Positions 9,001-15,894 of a DNA stretch of 64,000 nucleotides are shown piece after piece; the stretch's first letter is position 1, and the number at the start of each line of letters is the position of its first letter. The notes below the pieces were generated by a model, which was given only the letters and a program-made list of their open reading frames with translations, was not told where the DNA came from and did no database searches. This stretch comes from Methylorubrum populi (GTDB lineage: Bacteria > Pseudomonadota > Alphaproteobacteria > Rhizobiales > Beijerinckiaceae). Made by a program: the position numbers and the translations under genes. The stretch lies in NCBI RefSeq assembly GCF_002355515.1, contig NZ_AP014809.1:4798501-4862500 (forward strand), read 5' to 3'.

Positions 9001-9594
9001 GCCGGCAACCTCCTGGGCGACGCCCAGTCCGGCCACATCAAGGAAGTGGGCTACGAACTCTACCAGCAGATGCTGGAGGACGCCGTCACCGCGCTCAAGG
9101 CCGGAATCGAGGAGCCGGTGGAGGAGGCGTGGTCGCCGACCATCGCCCTCGGCGCCCCCGTCACGATCCCGGAGGACTATGTCGAGGATCTCACCGTCCG
9201 GCTCGGCCTCTACCGGCGCCTCTCGACGCTGGAGAACGACGCCGAGATGGAGAGCTTCGGCGCCGAGCTGATCGACCGCTTCGGGCCGCTGCCGCCGGAG
9301 GTGGAGCAGCTTTTGAAGATCGTGACCATCAAGATCCTGTGCCGCGAGGCGAATGTCGAGAAGGTCGAAGCGGGTCCCAAGGGCGTCGTGGTCCACTTCC
9401 GCGACAAGTCCTTCGCCAACCCGCAGGGGCTTGCCGCCATGGTCGTGGAGCAGGGCTCCTTCGCCAAGGTGCGGCCCGATATGAGCGTCGTGTTCATCCG
9501 CGAACTCGACGGCATCCCGAAGCGCCTCAAGGAGACGACGCAGATCATGCGCGGGCTCGTGACCATCGCCAAGCGGGCGAAGAAGGCGGCGTGA
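6004..9594 (+). CDS. mfd: Transcription-repair coupling factor Mfd
   Basis: Mfd is an ATP-driven translocase that displaces RNA polymerase stalled at DNA lesions and recruits UvrA. The protein has 1196 residues, full length for the family. In order: UvrB-like domains (from about 30), the CarD-like RNA-polymerase interaction domain (ADHGIGRFVGL, about residue 530), Walker A GDVGFGKTEVALRAAF (about 675), the DEEQHFGV box, the SATPIPRTL motif, a helicase C domain with VESGLDIPTANT and QLRGRVGRS, and the C-terminal TRCF domain. ATG 6004 is chosen because the preceding element is non-coding and the Pro/Lys-rich N-terminus is common in alphaproteobacterial Mfd. Confidence 0.97.
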   Translation: MAKPQPKPPAPKPQTARFALPKSAPLTKALDAIRRGDSPTLASVPDGFDALVAADLARALSGTFEGPAVLVHVARDSGRSNAFQNALKFVAPEIEAMSFPAWDCQPYDRVSPNAAIAAQRMTALSRLTRSRSSEEKPRILCTTVNALVQRVPPRARVAVETFSAAIGNVVPMDKVVAWVEANGFLRTGTVRDTGEYAVRGGILDLSPPGLPNPIRLDFFGDTLESIRAFDPETQRTVGSLRSLDLVPMSEVQLTTETIRRFRQGYLSSFGAATRDDRLYETVSEGRRYAGLEHWMPLFYDGLDTLFDYLGDVPMVFDPQVEEAASERLSLIQDYFQAREAALKNPQSGVAPYKPLPPRALYLTPNEWKGKVEAGTVARLTPFAQPDSDERAVIDCGARAGRNFAPERADEAASVFDAAVAHIRDLQASGHHVILGSWSDGSRDRLCGVLTDHGLKKPIEINTFAAVNALKRGTDVAVAVWGLESGFTLDKLAVVAEGDILGDRLVRQKRKSKRPQDIILEVQALQPGDLVVHADHGIGRFVGLKTVTAAGAPHDCLELQYAGGLLLLPVENIELLTRYGSEDSEVALDRLGGGAWQARKAKMKRRILEMAGELIKVAAARFVKPAPSLKAPEGLYEEFAARFAFQETEDQANAIDAVLDDLNAGRPMDRLVCGDVGFGKTEVALRAAFAAAISGKQVAVVVPTTLLARQHYRTFAERFKGLPINVAQLSRFVSAGDQRQTRAGLAEGKVDIVVGTHALLAKNVAFKDLGLIIVDEEQHFGVAHKERLKALQADVHVLTLSATPIPRTLQLAMTGVRELSIIATPPVDRLAVRTFVTPFDPLLIREALLRERYRGGQAFYVVPRIEDLAEVKRFLDQEMPEVTVAVAHGQMAAGQLEDVMTAFYEGKYDVLLSTTIVESGLDIPTANTLIVHRADMFGLAALYQLRGRVGRSKARAYALFTTPANRQLTAQAEQRLKVLQSLDTLGAGFQLASHDLDIRGAGNLLGDAQSGHIKEVGYELYQQMLEDAVTALKAGIEEPVEEAWSPTIALGAPVTIPEDYVEDLTVRLGLYRRLSTLENDAEMESFGAELIDRFGPLPPEVEQLLKIVTIKILCREANVEKVEAGPKGVVVHFRDKSFANPQGLAAMVVEQGSFAKVRPDMSVVFIRELDGIPKRLKETTQIMRGLVTIAKRAKKAA

Positions 9595-9632
9595 CACGGA
9601 TCGTCCGATCGGTCGCTTCGTTGCCGGTACCC

Positions 9633-9744
9633 GTCATCCCGGGGCTGCGCAGCGAAGCCCGGGATCCACCCGTGGCGCGGGAAACACGGCCGTGCCGAGC
9701 CCAATCGTAGATTTCGGGTTCGCTTATCAGTCCCCCGGAATGAC
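9633..9744. repeat. Dispersed intergenic repeat, copy 1 of 2
   Basis: The element starts GTCATCCCGGGG and ends CCCGGAATGAC, so its ends are inverted. It contains an internal GGGGCT...AGCCC stem and the block GCGGGAAACACGGCC. The reverse complement of 58579-58671 matches most of it, including GGGAAACACGGCC and ATCGTRGATTYCGGGT. Both copies are intergenic. This one lies between mfd and the cold-shock gene. Confidence 0.6.
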
Positions 9745-9877
9745 GGCTGTGAAGTCCGTGGGGGAGATGGGACGACCTCGCCGCAAAGCACGCCACGGGT
9801 TGAGGAATCGCGCGTGCGGGCAGATCATTTCGCATGACCTGCCAGCCGTTATTGCGCTACAAAAATAAAATCGTGCC

Positions 9878-9908
9878 TTGATAAAGCTCTCATCGAATCG
9901 CATATAAG
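9878..9908 (+). promoter_or_regulatory. Possible promoter of the cold-shock gene
   Basis: In the only AT-rich stretch between mfd and the cold-shock gene, TTGATA (9878-9883) is followed after 19 nt by TATAAG (9903-9908). This would leave a 5' leader of roughly 145 nt before the ATG at 10059. Long leaders are usual for cspA-type genes, where they fold in response to temperature. The spacing is longer than ideal, so the exact boxes are uncertain. Confidence 0.35.
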
Positions 9909-10058
9909 ATCTTATCGATGCGAGGCCGGATTTTCTGGGCCGTGACGCCTCCGCAGGGCGGTTCTCATTTTCCTTCGTAATCGGTTGAACGACAGGTCCC
10001 GGTGCCGCAGGGCGCGGGGATTCTTTGCTTACATCCTGCGGAAGACGAGGACGTTTCG

Positions 10059-10268
10059 ATGGCGACTGGCACCGTAAAGTGGTTCAACGAGCAGAAGGGC
10101 TTCGGCTTCATCCAGCCCGAAGACGGCTCGAAGGACGTGTTCGTCCACATCTCTGCCGTCGAGCGCGCCGGCCTGCGCGGCCTCGCGGAGGGTCAGAAGG
10201 TCTCCTACGAGATGGAAACCGACCGCCGCTCCGGCAAGCAGTCGGCGGGTCAGCTTCAAGTCGCGTGA
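10059..10268 (+). CDS. Cold-shock protein, CspA family
   Basis: A single 69-residue cold-shock domain that binds single-stranded RNA and DNA. RNP1 is KGFGFI (residues 14-19) and RNP2 is VFVHI (28-32). The opening [10 protein letters not shown] is the family signature. The gene has its own likely promoter and a strong terminator, so it is probably monocistronic. Which of the organism's csp paralogues it is cannot be told from sequence alone. Confidence 0.95.
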   Translation: MATGTVKWFNEQKGFGFIQPEDGSKDVFVHISAVERAGLRGLAEGQKVSYEMETDRRSGKQSAGQLQVA

Positions 10269-10294
10269 TCCGCACCTGAACCCGACAGGTCGAA

Positions 10295-10327
10295 GCCGCT
10301 CCGGCCCGGAGCGGCTTTGCGCATTTT
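10295..10327 (+). terminator. Rho-independent terminator after the cold-shock gene
   Basis: GCCGCTCC and GGAGCGGC arms (10295-10315) form a G+C-rich hairpin followed by TTTGCGCATTTTT. It begins 26 nt after the cold-shock stop codon. Confidence 0.8.
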
Positions 10328-10370
10328 TGGCCGCGGCCCGCCCTGAGCCCGGCACGATCAAGGACACTCT

Positions 10371-10739
10371 GTGAGCTTCAGCAAACAAAATTCCTTCGAC
10401 GACCGTCGCCAGGATTCCGCCTCTGCCCGGGAGGCCATGCTCGCCCGCTTCCGCGCCCGCCCCGCCCAGGACGACCCGGTCGTGCAGGCACGGCAGGCCG
10501 AGCGCCGCGCGATCGCCGCCGCCCGCGAGGAGCGGGCCCAGGAGCGCGCGTTGCAGCGGCGCCTCGAAGCCGAGCGGCTGGCCGCCATCGCCGCCGCCGA
10601 GCGTGAAGCCGAGGCGGCGCGCAAGGCCGCTGAGATCGAGGCCGCCGCCGAGCGCGTTCGCCTCGCCCAGGCCAAGCAGAAGGAAGAGCGGGACGCCCGC
10701 TACGCCGCCCGCAAGGCCAAGATCAAGCTGCGCCGCTGA
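10371..10739 (+). CDS. DUF6481 family protein
   Basis: A 122-residue, highly charged, alanine-rich protein predicted to be one long helix or coiled coil (RERALQRRLEAERLAAIAAA and similar). It opens MSFSKQNSFDDRRQDS and ends ARYAARKAKIKLRR, matching the pattern of DUF6481 proteins common in Rhizobiales. GTG at 10371 is the start, with AAGGA 6 nt upstream. The terminator of the preceding gene lies upstream and a 17-bp palindrome follows immediately. The function of the family is unknown to me. Confidence 0.8.
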   Translation: MSFSKQNSFDDRRQDSASAREAMLARFRARPAQDDPVVQARQAERRAIAAAREERAQERALQRRLEAERLAAIAAAEREAEAARKAAEIEAAAERVRLAQAKQKEERDARYAARKAKIKLRR

Positions 10740-10746
10740 CGGCTGA

Positions 10747-10783
10747 GGGCATCGTGCCGGATCTCGGATCCGGCACGATGCCC
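10747..10783. repeat. REP-like perfect 17-bp palindrome
   Basis: GGGCATCGTGCCGGATC (10747-10763) and its exact reverse complement (10767-10783) are separated by only TCG. The core GCATCGTGCCGGAT recurs at 15381-15394 in a second palindrome, so this is a dispersed family rather than a lone terminator. Confidence 0.8.
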
Positions 10784-10909
10784 AGATCCCTGGTTCGCGT
10801 CCTCTTGTTCCGGAATCCGGTTCCACCTCTCGGAACGATGATCCAGATCCGCGGAGCGGACGATCCGCCGCGCGGGCCGGCCCCTGGCACGAAGTCCGGA
10901 GATATGACG

Positions 10910-11104
10910 ATGCACAAGTTCAAGCTCGGCCAGCGCGTCCGCCGCGCGCAGTCCACCCCCCTCGACGAGCGGCTGGGTTTCGGCGCGATCAGCGAGATCG
11001 TCCGCCTGATGCCCGACGATCCGACCGGTGAACCCTCCTACCGCATCCGCTCGGGTTCGGCGGAGCGCGCCGTGCGCGAGAGCGAGATTGTCGCGGCGGC
11101 GTGA
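10910..11104 (+). CDS. Small conserved-type protein, unknown function
   Basis: A 64-residue protein, MHKFKLGQRVRRAQ..., with a short beta-rich N-terminus (FKLGQRVR, then SYRIRSGSAERAVRESEI). This resembles the small SH3-like hypothetical proteins of Rhizobiales with a GxxVR...YRIR pattern. Two in-frame ATGs exist, at 10904 and 10910. GGAG at 10898-10901 is 8 nt from the second and only 2 nt from the first, which favours 10910. I do not know a function. Confidence 0.7.
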   Translation: MHKFKLGQRVRRAQSTPLDERLGFGAISEIVRLMPDDPTGEPSYRIRSGSAERAVRESEIVAAA

Positions 11105-11120
11105 TCGCCCCAAACGCGCC

Positions 11121-11149
11121 AACAAAAAAGGCGGACCCTTCGGCCCGCC
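11121..11149 (-). terminator. Terminator of the receiver-like gene
   Basis: On the minus strand, GGCGGGCC-GAAG-GGTCCGCC forms an 8-bp stem with one G-U pair and runs into TTTTTTGTT. It lies about 27 nt past the stop of the minus-strand gene that ends at 11176, and 17 nt past the stop of the converging plus-strand gene. Confidence 0.8.
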
Positions 11150-11175
11150 CGTCATTGTCCCGTTATGGGAAGGCC

Positions 11176-11517
11176 CTACAGCTCCGGCTCGTTGAGCACA
11201 TAGGGGCCGATTCGGCTCTTCAAATCGACCGGCGCACCGGCACGGGGCCCCGCGTCGTCCATCTCGATCACCGGGATGCCTCCGGCCCGCATCTGCGCGC
11301 GCAGGCGCTCGGCGAGCGCGGCGGTGTGCGGGTTCGTGCTGTTTGAGAGCTGAAGCAGGATCGCCGCAGGGCGGGCGATCACGGCGAGAACGTCGTCCGC
11401 CGCTTCGATCGAAGCGGTGACGCTCGCGTAACCGAGCCCGGCAAGGTCGGCGGCGAGGGAGCGATCGATAGCCCGGCGGCCATCGTCGACGACCAGCACT
11501 TGTTGCAGCGCACCCAT
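11176..11517 (-). CDS. Receiver-like protein lacking the phospho-acceptor aspartate
   Basis: A 113-residue protein from ATG 11515-11517 (MGALQQVLVVDDG). The first strand and acidic pair VLVVDD are those of a response-regulator receiver. Where the third strand should end in the acceptor Asp, the sequence reads AAILLQLSNSTNP, so the Asp is replaced. The expected Lys near the C-terminus is also not evident. It is therefore probably a pseudo-receiver acting by binding and not by phosphorylation. A longer frame opens upstream to 11610, but its extra residues do not look like a domain. No kinase is adjacent. Confidence 0.65.
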   Translation of the reverse strand: MGALQQVLVVDDGRRAIDRSLAADLAGLGYASVTASIEAADDVLAVIARPAAILLQLSNSTNPHTAALAERLRAQMRAGGIPVIEMDDAGPRAGAPVDLKSRIGPYVLNEPEL

Positions 11518-11776
11518 AAGCTTCAGCGTTACCCCATGTCGCGCCCCGTGTGAAGAGGCACCCCGGATAACCCGCACGGCCACGATTGGTTCGCCGGCCA
11601 TGCAGATCAATCGAGCTTGGAATCGCCCGGATGAAGCTGCGATGAACTGCGCTGCACAGGCCGTGAGCTGGCGGAGCCCGCCGCGCCGCGATCCTGGCTA
11701 GGCTCTCATATCGCTGAATTTTTTCCGCTGCCGACGAGGGCGGGCGCGCCGCCGGCGCTCTGGCGCGCGGGGCGGA

Positions 11777-13264
11777 TTACGCAGGCGCAAAATTTTTCGG
11801 GAGGGCGGCGGGTTCGGGCCTCTCCACCGCTTCGATCGCGGTGGCGAGACCCGCGAACAGCACCGGCGCGTAAGATGTCTCCTGCCACGTTCCCTCCGGC
11901 GCCGCCGGCTGGGTTTGGCGCTGCAGCGTGGCCGCCGCGCAGGCTTGGCCGCGAAAGGCGAGGCGCCCATCCGGCTCGTGCCGCAGCGCCATCAGCGAGG
12001 CGGGGAGAGAGAGGCGCTCCGGCTTGCCGAGCACCAGCGAGATATCGCCCGCGGTCCCGCGCCGGCCGGAGAGAAGCGCCGTCTCGTCGAAGACGACCGT
12101 GTCGATCACCGTGTCGAGCCGCAGGCTCTGCGGCCGGCCCGCGGCGCGGCTGCGGCCGGGGAGGCGCGTCGGCGCCCGCTGAACCAGGGCGACGGAGAGC
12201 AGATCCGCCGGTAGGTCGCGGTCGGCGAGATTCTTTTCGAGGAAGGCCGGGGCGACGAGGTGGGTCGGTCCCGGCCGGCGCAGGGCCGCCGCGAAGGCGG
12301 CGCCGTCGAACAGGGGCATCGTCTCCAGGCTCGCGCCCGCCACGAGGGCGGCGGCGAGTCCGGTGGCGAGGCCGCGCAGGTCGTGCGGGCCGATCAGGCT
12401 GAGGATGCGCTCGGCCGGCGCGACCCGCATCGCCACGAGGTGCGCGGCGGCGGCCGCCACGATCGATTCGCCGCTGCGATAGATCGGTCGTTCGGGATCA
12501 CCGCCGACGAAGCTGATGATGCCGGCGGAAGCAGGGGCCGGTTCGGCCGGCTCCCCGGCGGGGCCGTCGAGAACGAACCGGTCGAGGTTGATCACCCCGT
12601 CCGGCACGTCGGGGCCGAAGGCGCCGAGGTAGCGCAGGCCGAAATAGCGCGCGGCGACGTTGCAGAGGCGCTGCGCGGGTGCGGCGGAGCCGACCCGTGA
12701 CTGGGTCAGCACCGCGCTGAGCGCCGCGCCCTGCGCCGCGGTGAGCAGATGCTCCTCGTCCCAGGAGATCGGCAGCAGGCAGGCGACGTGGCCGGCGGCC
12801 TCGACGGCGAGGATCGCCAGCGCGCTCTCGGCCGAGCCCGGCAGGCACAGGCCGATGCGGCTTCCCGGAGGCAGGCGCCAGCTCCGCAGGCCGCGGGCGA
12901 GGCGCTCGACGATCTCGGCGGCGGCGGCATAGGTCCAGGTGATGGCGGGCCGGTCGCTCCAGTCCGGCTTGTCGGCCGGATCGACCACCGCGATCCGGTC
13001 GGGGTGGCGCCGTGCCGTGGCGGCCAGAAGACTGCCGAGGCTGACGCGCCGCTGGGGAGCGGCGGCCGCAGGCGCGATCGTCTCAGGGACCTCGTCAGGG
13101 GGAATTGCGTCGCGGGCCTCGGCTTGGTGCGACGCGTCCGTCGAAGCCTCCTGCAAGACTCCGTGCAGCGCTCCCTGCAAGGCCCGTTGCAGCGCCCCTT
13201 GCAGAGCGTCCTGCAAGGCTCGCGGCGAAGCCTCAGCTTGCGTGATAGCCCGTTGCGCCGACAC
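11777..13264 (-). CDS. Degenerate AMP-binding-domain protein with ALQ-repeat N-terminus
   Basis: A 495-residue protein starting GTG 13262-13264. Residues 14-40 are six tandem ALQx tetrads, a predicted helix. Residues 75-330 follow the N-terminal fold of acyl-CoA synthetases (RVSLGSLLAATARRHPDRIAVVD, then WTYAAAAEIVERLARGLR). The phosphate loop, normally TSGTTGxPK, reads ISFVGGDPERP. The catalytic C-terminal subdomain and its Lys are not recognisable. Ligase activity is therefore unlikely. It could be a scaffold derived from an adenylating enzyme, or a decaying gene. The open frame and normal codon use argue that it is still expressed. Confidence 0.65.
   Translation of the reverse strand: MSAQRAITQAEASPRALQDALQGALQRALQGALHGVLQEASTDASHQAEARDAIPPDEVPETIAPAAAAPQRRVSLGSLLAATARRHPDRIAVVDPADKPDWSDRPAITWTYAAAAEIVERLARGLRSWRLPPGSRIGLCLPGSAESALAILAVEAAGHVACLLPISWDEEHLLTAAQGAALSAVLTQSRVGSAAPAQRLCNVAARYFGLRYLGAFGPDVPDGVINLDRFVLDGPAGEPAEPAPASAGIISFVGGDPERPIYRSGESIVAAAAAHLVAMRVAPAERILSLIGPHDLRGLATGLAAALVAGASLETMPLFDGAAFAAALRRPGPTHLVAPAFLEKNLADRDLPADLLSVALVQRAPTRLPGRSRAAGRPQSLRLDTVIDTVVFDETALLSGRRGTAGDISLVLGKPERLSLPASLMALRHEPDGRLAFRGQACAAATLQRQTQPAAPEGTWQETSYAPVLFAGLATAIEAVERPEPAALPKNFAPA
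13151..13222. repeat. 12-bp tandem repeat, six units, inside coding sequence
   Basis: Six consecutive 12-nt units of the pattern YTGCARNGCNCC (for example CTGCAAGGCCCG, TTGCAGCGCCCC) encode the ALQx tetrads of the AMP-binding-like protein on the minus strand. The unit length is a multiple of three, so gain or loss of units would keep the frame. Confidence 0.85.
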
Positions 13265-13459
13265 TCGCGCCCGCCCTCGAAAACCACTCCGTTTGATGAA
13301 CGAATAGAGTTAAGCAAAGCTTAAAATTTGATGGTCGCGGCTGTCTCGCGTAGAGAATCGGAGCCAGGGGAGGCCGCACGCACCGGAGCACCCGATTCCT
13401 GTTGAGCGTGTGGCCGCGCGGTCTGTAGGATCGCGCGCGGATGAGCCGGGGCCGAAGCG

Positions 13460-14720
13460 ATGCTCGAACTTCTGCGGCGGCTGTGGGAGGTCGAGAATCT
13501 CTCGCCCCACGGCATTTGTCTGCTCTGGCGCCCGGAGCTGATCTGGACCCACGTCGTCTCCGACAGCCTGATCGCCTTCGCCTACTTCTCGATTCCCGTC
13601 GGACTGGCCTATTTCGTGTCCCGTCGCCGGGACGTGGTGTTCGGCTGGATGTTCTGGTCGTTCGCGGTCTTCATCACCGCCTGCGGCGCGACCCACCTCA
13701 TGGCGATCTGGACGCTCTGGGTGCCGGATTACGGGCTGGAGGCGGCGGTCAAGCTCCTCACCGGGCTGGCCTCGATCGGCACGGCGGTGGCGCTCTGGGT
13801 GCTGATGCCGAAGGCGCTGACGCTGCCGTCGCCCACCCAGCTCCGGCAGGCCAACGAGGCGCTTCAGGCCCGGATCGCTGAGCGCGACGCGGCGCTCGCG
13901 GCCCTGGAGGCCGCCAATGCCGAGCGCCAGCGCGCCGAGGAGGCGCTGCGCCAGAGCCAGAAGATGGAGGCGATCGGGCAGCTCACCGGGGGCGTGGCCC
14001 ACGACTTCAACAACCTGCTCAACGTGGTGCTGCTCAACCTCGACCGGGTCGAGCGCGGCCTGCCCGAGGAGAGCCCCCTGCGCAAGCGTCTGCGCGACGC
14101 GGTGAAGGGCGCCGAGCGGGCGGCGACGATGACGCACAAGCTGCTGGCCTTCGCCCGCCGCCAGCCGCTCTCGCCGGTGAGCACCGACGTCAACGCGCAG
14201 ATCGCCTCCTTCGCCGAGTTCCTGCGCGGCACGATCGGCTCGCGGATCCGGCTCGAGACCGATCTCGCCCCGGACCTGCCGCGGGTAAACATCGATCCCA
14301 ACCAGCTCGAGAACGCGATCCTCAACCTCGCGGTCAATGCCCGCGACGCGATGCCCGAGGGCGGGACCCTGACGCTTGCCACCCGTCCGCTGCCGGGGGG
14401 GGGAGGGGCTCGCCGTCGAGGTCTCGGATACCGGAACCGGGATGACGCCGGAGGTCGAGGCCCGGGCCTTCGAGCCCTTCTTCACCACGAAGCCTCTGGG
14501 CCAGGGGACCGGCCTGGGGCTCAGCCAGGTGTTCGGCTTCGCCCAGCAATCGGGCGGCAACGCCACCTTCGTGCGCGGCGACCGGGGCGGCACCACCGTG
14601 CGCCTGTCCTTCCCGGCCCAGGCGCCGGCCGCGGAGCGCCCGGCGCCGACGCGCCTGTCCCCGGTCGTCGCCCCCGACCTCGCGCCGCCGCTGCTGCCGC
14701 CGGTGGCGGTCGCGGGCTAG
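13460..14720 (+). pseudogene. Ethylene-receptor-like sensor histidine kinase, frameshifted at a G tract
   Basis: The N-terminal 90 residues match the plant ETR1 ethylene-binding domain at a constant offset of ten: D35, Y42, I45, P46, I72, C75 and H79 stand where ETR1 has D25, Y32, I35, P36, I62, C65 and H69. There are three membrane helices. A coiled coil (about 125-170), the H-box GGVAHDFNNLLN and the N-box NLAVNARDAM follow. The frame breaks at a nine-G run (14395-14403). Removing one G restores VSDTGTGM, FEPFFTTK and GQGTGLGLSQV, and a stop at 14720, giving about 419 residues. As written, the ATP-binding half is lost. A sequencing error, a phase-variable tract or a true pseudogene are all possible. 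A single-domain response regulator follows. Confidence 0.8.
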
Positions 14721-14870
14721 GCCTCGTCCCGAGAGGCGGCGGACGGCGTTGGCCAAAGTTCGGATCGAGACGAGGGGCTAAGGATATCTTCGCGGTTTTC
14801 GGCGTCTTCTGCTCACCCTGAGCGCGCGGGGATCGCAGGGGCCACGAGACGAGGGAGGGAGAGGGGAGGG

Positions 14871-15233
14871 ATGACGGACAAGCGGACGGTGCTCGTCGTC
14901 GAGGACGAGGAGATGCTGCTCAACGCCGTGACCATGGAGTTCGAGGATGCCGGCTTCGCCGTGCTCAGCGCGGGCACCGCGGAGGAGGCCTACGGCCTGC
15001 TTCAGGGGGCCGAGCGGGTCGATCTCCTGTTCACCGACATCCGCCTGCCGGGCCAGCTCGACGGCTGGGACCTCGCCGAGCGCGCCCGCCTGCTCCACCC
15101 GGCTCTGCCGGTGATCTACGTGACCGGCTACAGCACCGAGCAGCCCCGGCAGGTGAGCGAGAGCCTGCTGGTGATGAAGCCCTACCGCATGACCGCGATC
15201 ATGAGCGCCGCGCAGCAATTGGGGGTGGGGTGA
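14871..15233 (+). CDS. Single-domain response regulator
   Basis: A 120-residue receiver with all key positions: acidic VVEDEE at the N-terminus, phospho-acceptor Asp in LLFTDIRLPG, the Thr of YVTGY, and the Lys of VMKPYR. No output domain is attached. GAGGGGAGGG sits directly before ATG 14871. It follows the ethylene-receptor-like kinase by 150 nt in the same direction and is the natural phosphorylation partner. The sequence resembles the receivers fused to or paired with rhizobial hybrid kinases. Confidence 0.92.
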   Translation: MTDKRTVLVVEDEEMLLNAVTMEFEDAGFAVLSAGTAEEAYGLLQGAERVDLLFTDIRLPGQLDGWDLAERARLLHPALPVIYVTGYSTEQPRQVSESLLVMKPYRMTAIMSAAQQLGVG

Positions 15234-15317
15234 GGTCAGGAGCCGATCACGACAGAGGACGCCGGGCCGTATGCCGGAAGCGGCGCACGACGATGTCTTG
15301 GTCCGCCGCGCGACAGA

Positions 15318-15418
15318 GCATCATCCCGAAAGGTGGTTTGCGGCTTTCGGAAAAAGATGATGCAAAAACAGATCCCTAGCGCATCGTGCCGGATCCGATA
15401 TCCGGCACATTGCGCTAG
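15318..15418. repeat. Composite palindromic repeat (two adjacent inverted repeats)
   Basis: The first part, 15318-15363, pairs GCATCAT...CCGAAAG with CTTTCGG...GATGATGC, a pattern widespread in Rhizobiales intergenic DNA. The second part, 15376-15418, pairs CTAGCGCATCGTGCCGGA with TCCGGCACATTGCGCTAG with one mismatch, and shares its core with the palindrome at 10747-10783. The right arm supplies the stop codon of the ParE-like gene on the minus strand. Confidence 0.75.
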
Positions 15419-15627
15419 TCGATCACATAGGGAAACGGGTTCAGCGGGAACCGCCGGATGCCCCGCTTGCTCGTCAGGCGCCCTGCCTGCGGGTGAGCCT
15501 GCAGGAGCGCCACGACCGACAGGATGCGCTCCTGAAGTCTGGAGGTCGCTTGGGGCGATTCGTGTGCGAGGAAATCGAGCGCTGCCTCAATCTGCCGGGC
15601 GGCGGTGAGAGTGTAGCGAACGCTCAC
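15415..15627 (-). CDS. ParE/RelE-family toxin, C-terminally truncated
   Basis: GTG 15625-15627 starts the gene and overlaps the antitoxin stop (GTGA). The 70 residues show the ParE pattern: YTLTAARQIEAALDFL, then LLQAHPQAGRLTSKRGIRRFPLNPFPYVI. Family members usually continue for about 20-25 residues with a final strand carrying a conserved arginine. Here the frame ends at a TAG inside the palindromic repeat. The lost strand packs the fold, so the protein is probably inactive or weakened. A type II toxin acting on gyrase or mRNA is what the family suggests. Confidence 0.75.
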   Translation of the reverse strand: MSVRYTLTAARQIEAALDFLAHESPQATSRLQERILSVVALLQAHPQAGRLTSKRGIRRFPLNPFPYVID

Positions 15628-15851
15628 CGGGCATACTTCGCCCATATGGCGCGCATCTGGTCCTCCGTTGCGAAGTCGCTGCGCGCCTCTTCGGCATCCG
15701 ACTCCGAGAGATCGGCCTCCTCCTCGGGGGTGAGCGGGATGACCGCTTGCTCCTCACCTGCATAGGCGAGCACGAGACGCGCGATCTCGTCCTGCATCTC
15801 CGGGGAGAGTCCCCGCGCGGTGGCGACCGCCCGTTCGAGAAGATCCGTCAT
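15624..15851 (-). CDS. Antitoxin of the ParE-like toxin
   Basis: A 75-residue acidic protein, MTDLLERAVATARGLSPEMQDEIARLVLAYAG, followed by an acidic tail ending EDQMRAIWAKYAR. The N-terminal half resembles the short helical antitoxins that precede ParE genes in alphaproteobacteria, and the tail is the likely toxin-wrapping segment. It is translationally coupled to the toxin by a 4-nt overlap. Such antitoxins normally repress their own operon. Confidence 0.8.
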   Translation of the reverse strand: MTDLLERAVATARGLSPEMQDEIARLVLAYAGEEQAVIPLTPEEEADLSESDAEEARSDFATEDQMRAIWAKYAR

Positions 15852-15894
15852 GGACCCTATTCTGGAGCGGCGAGGAATGTGCAGGAAGTGGCCG

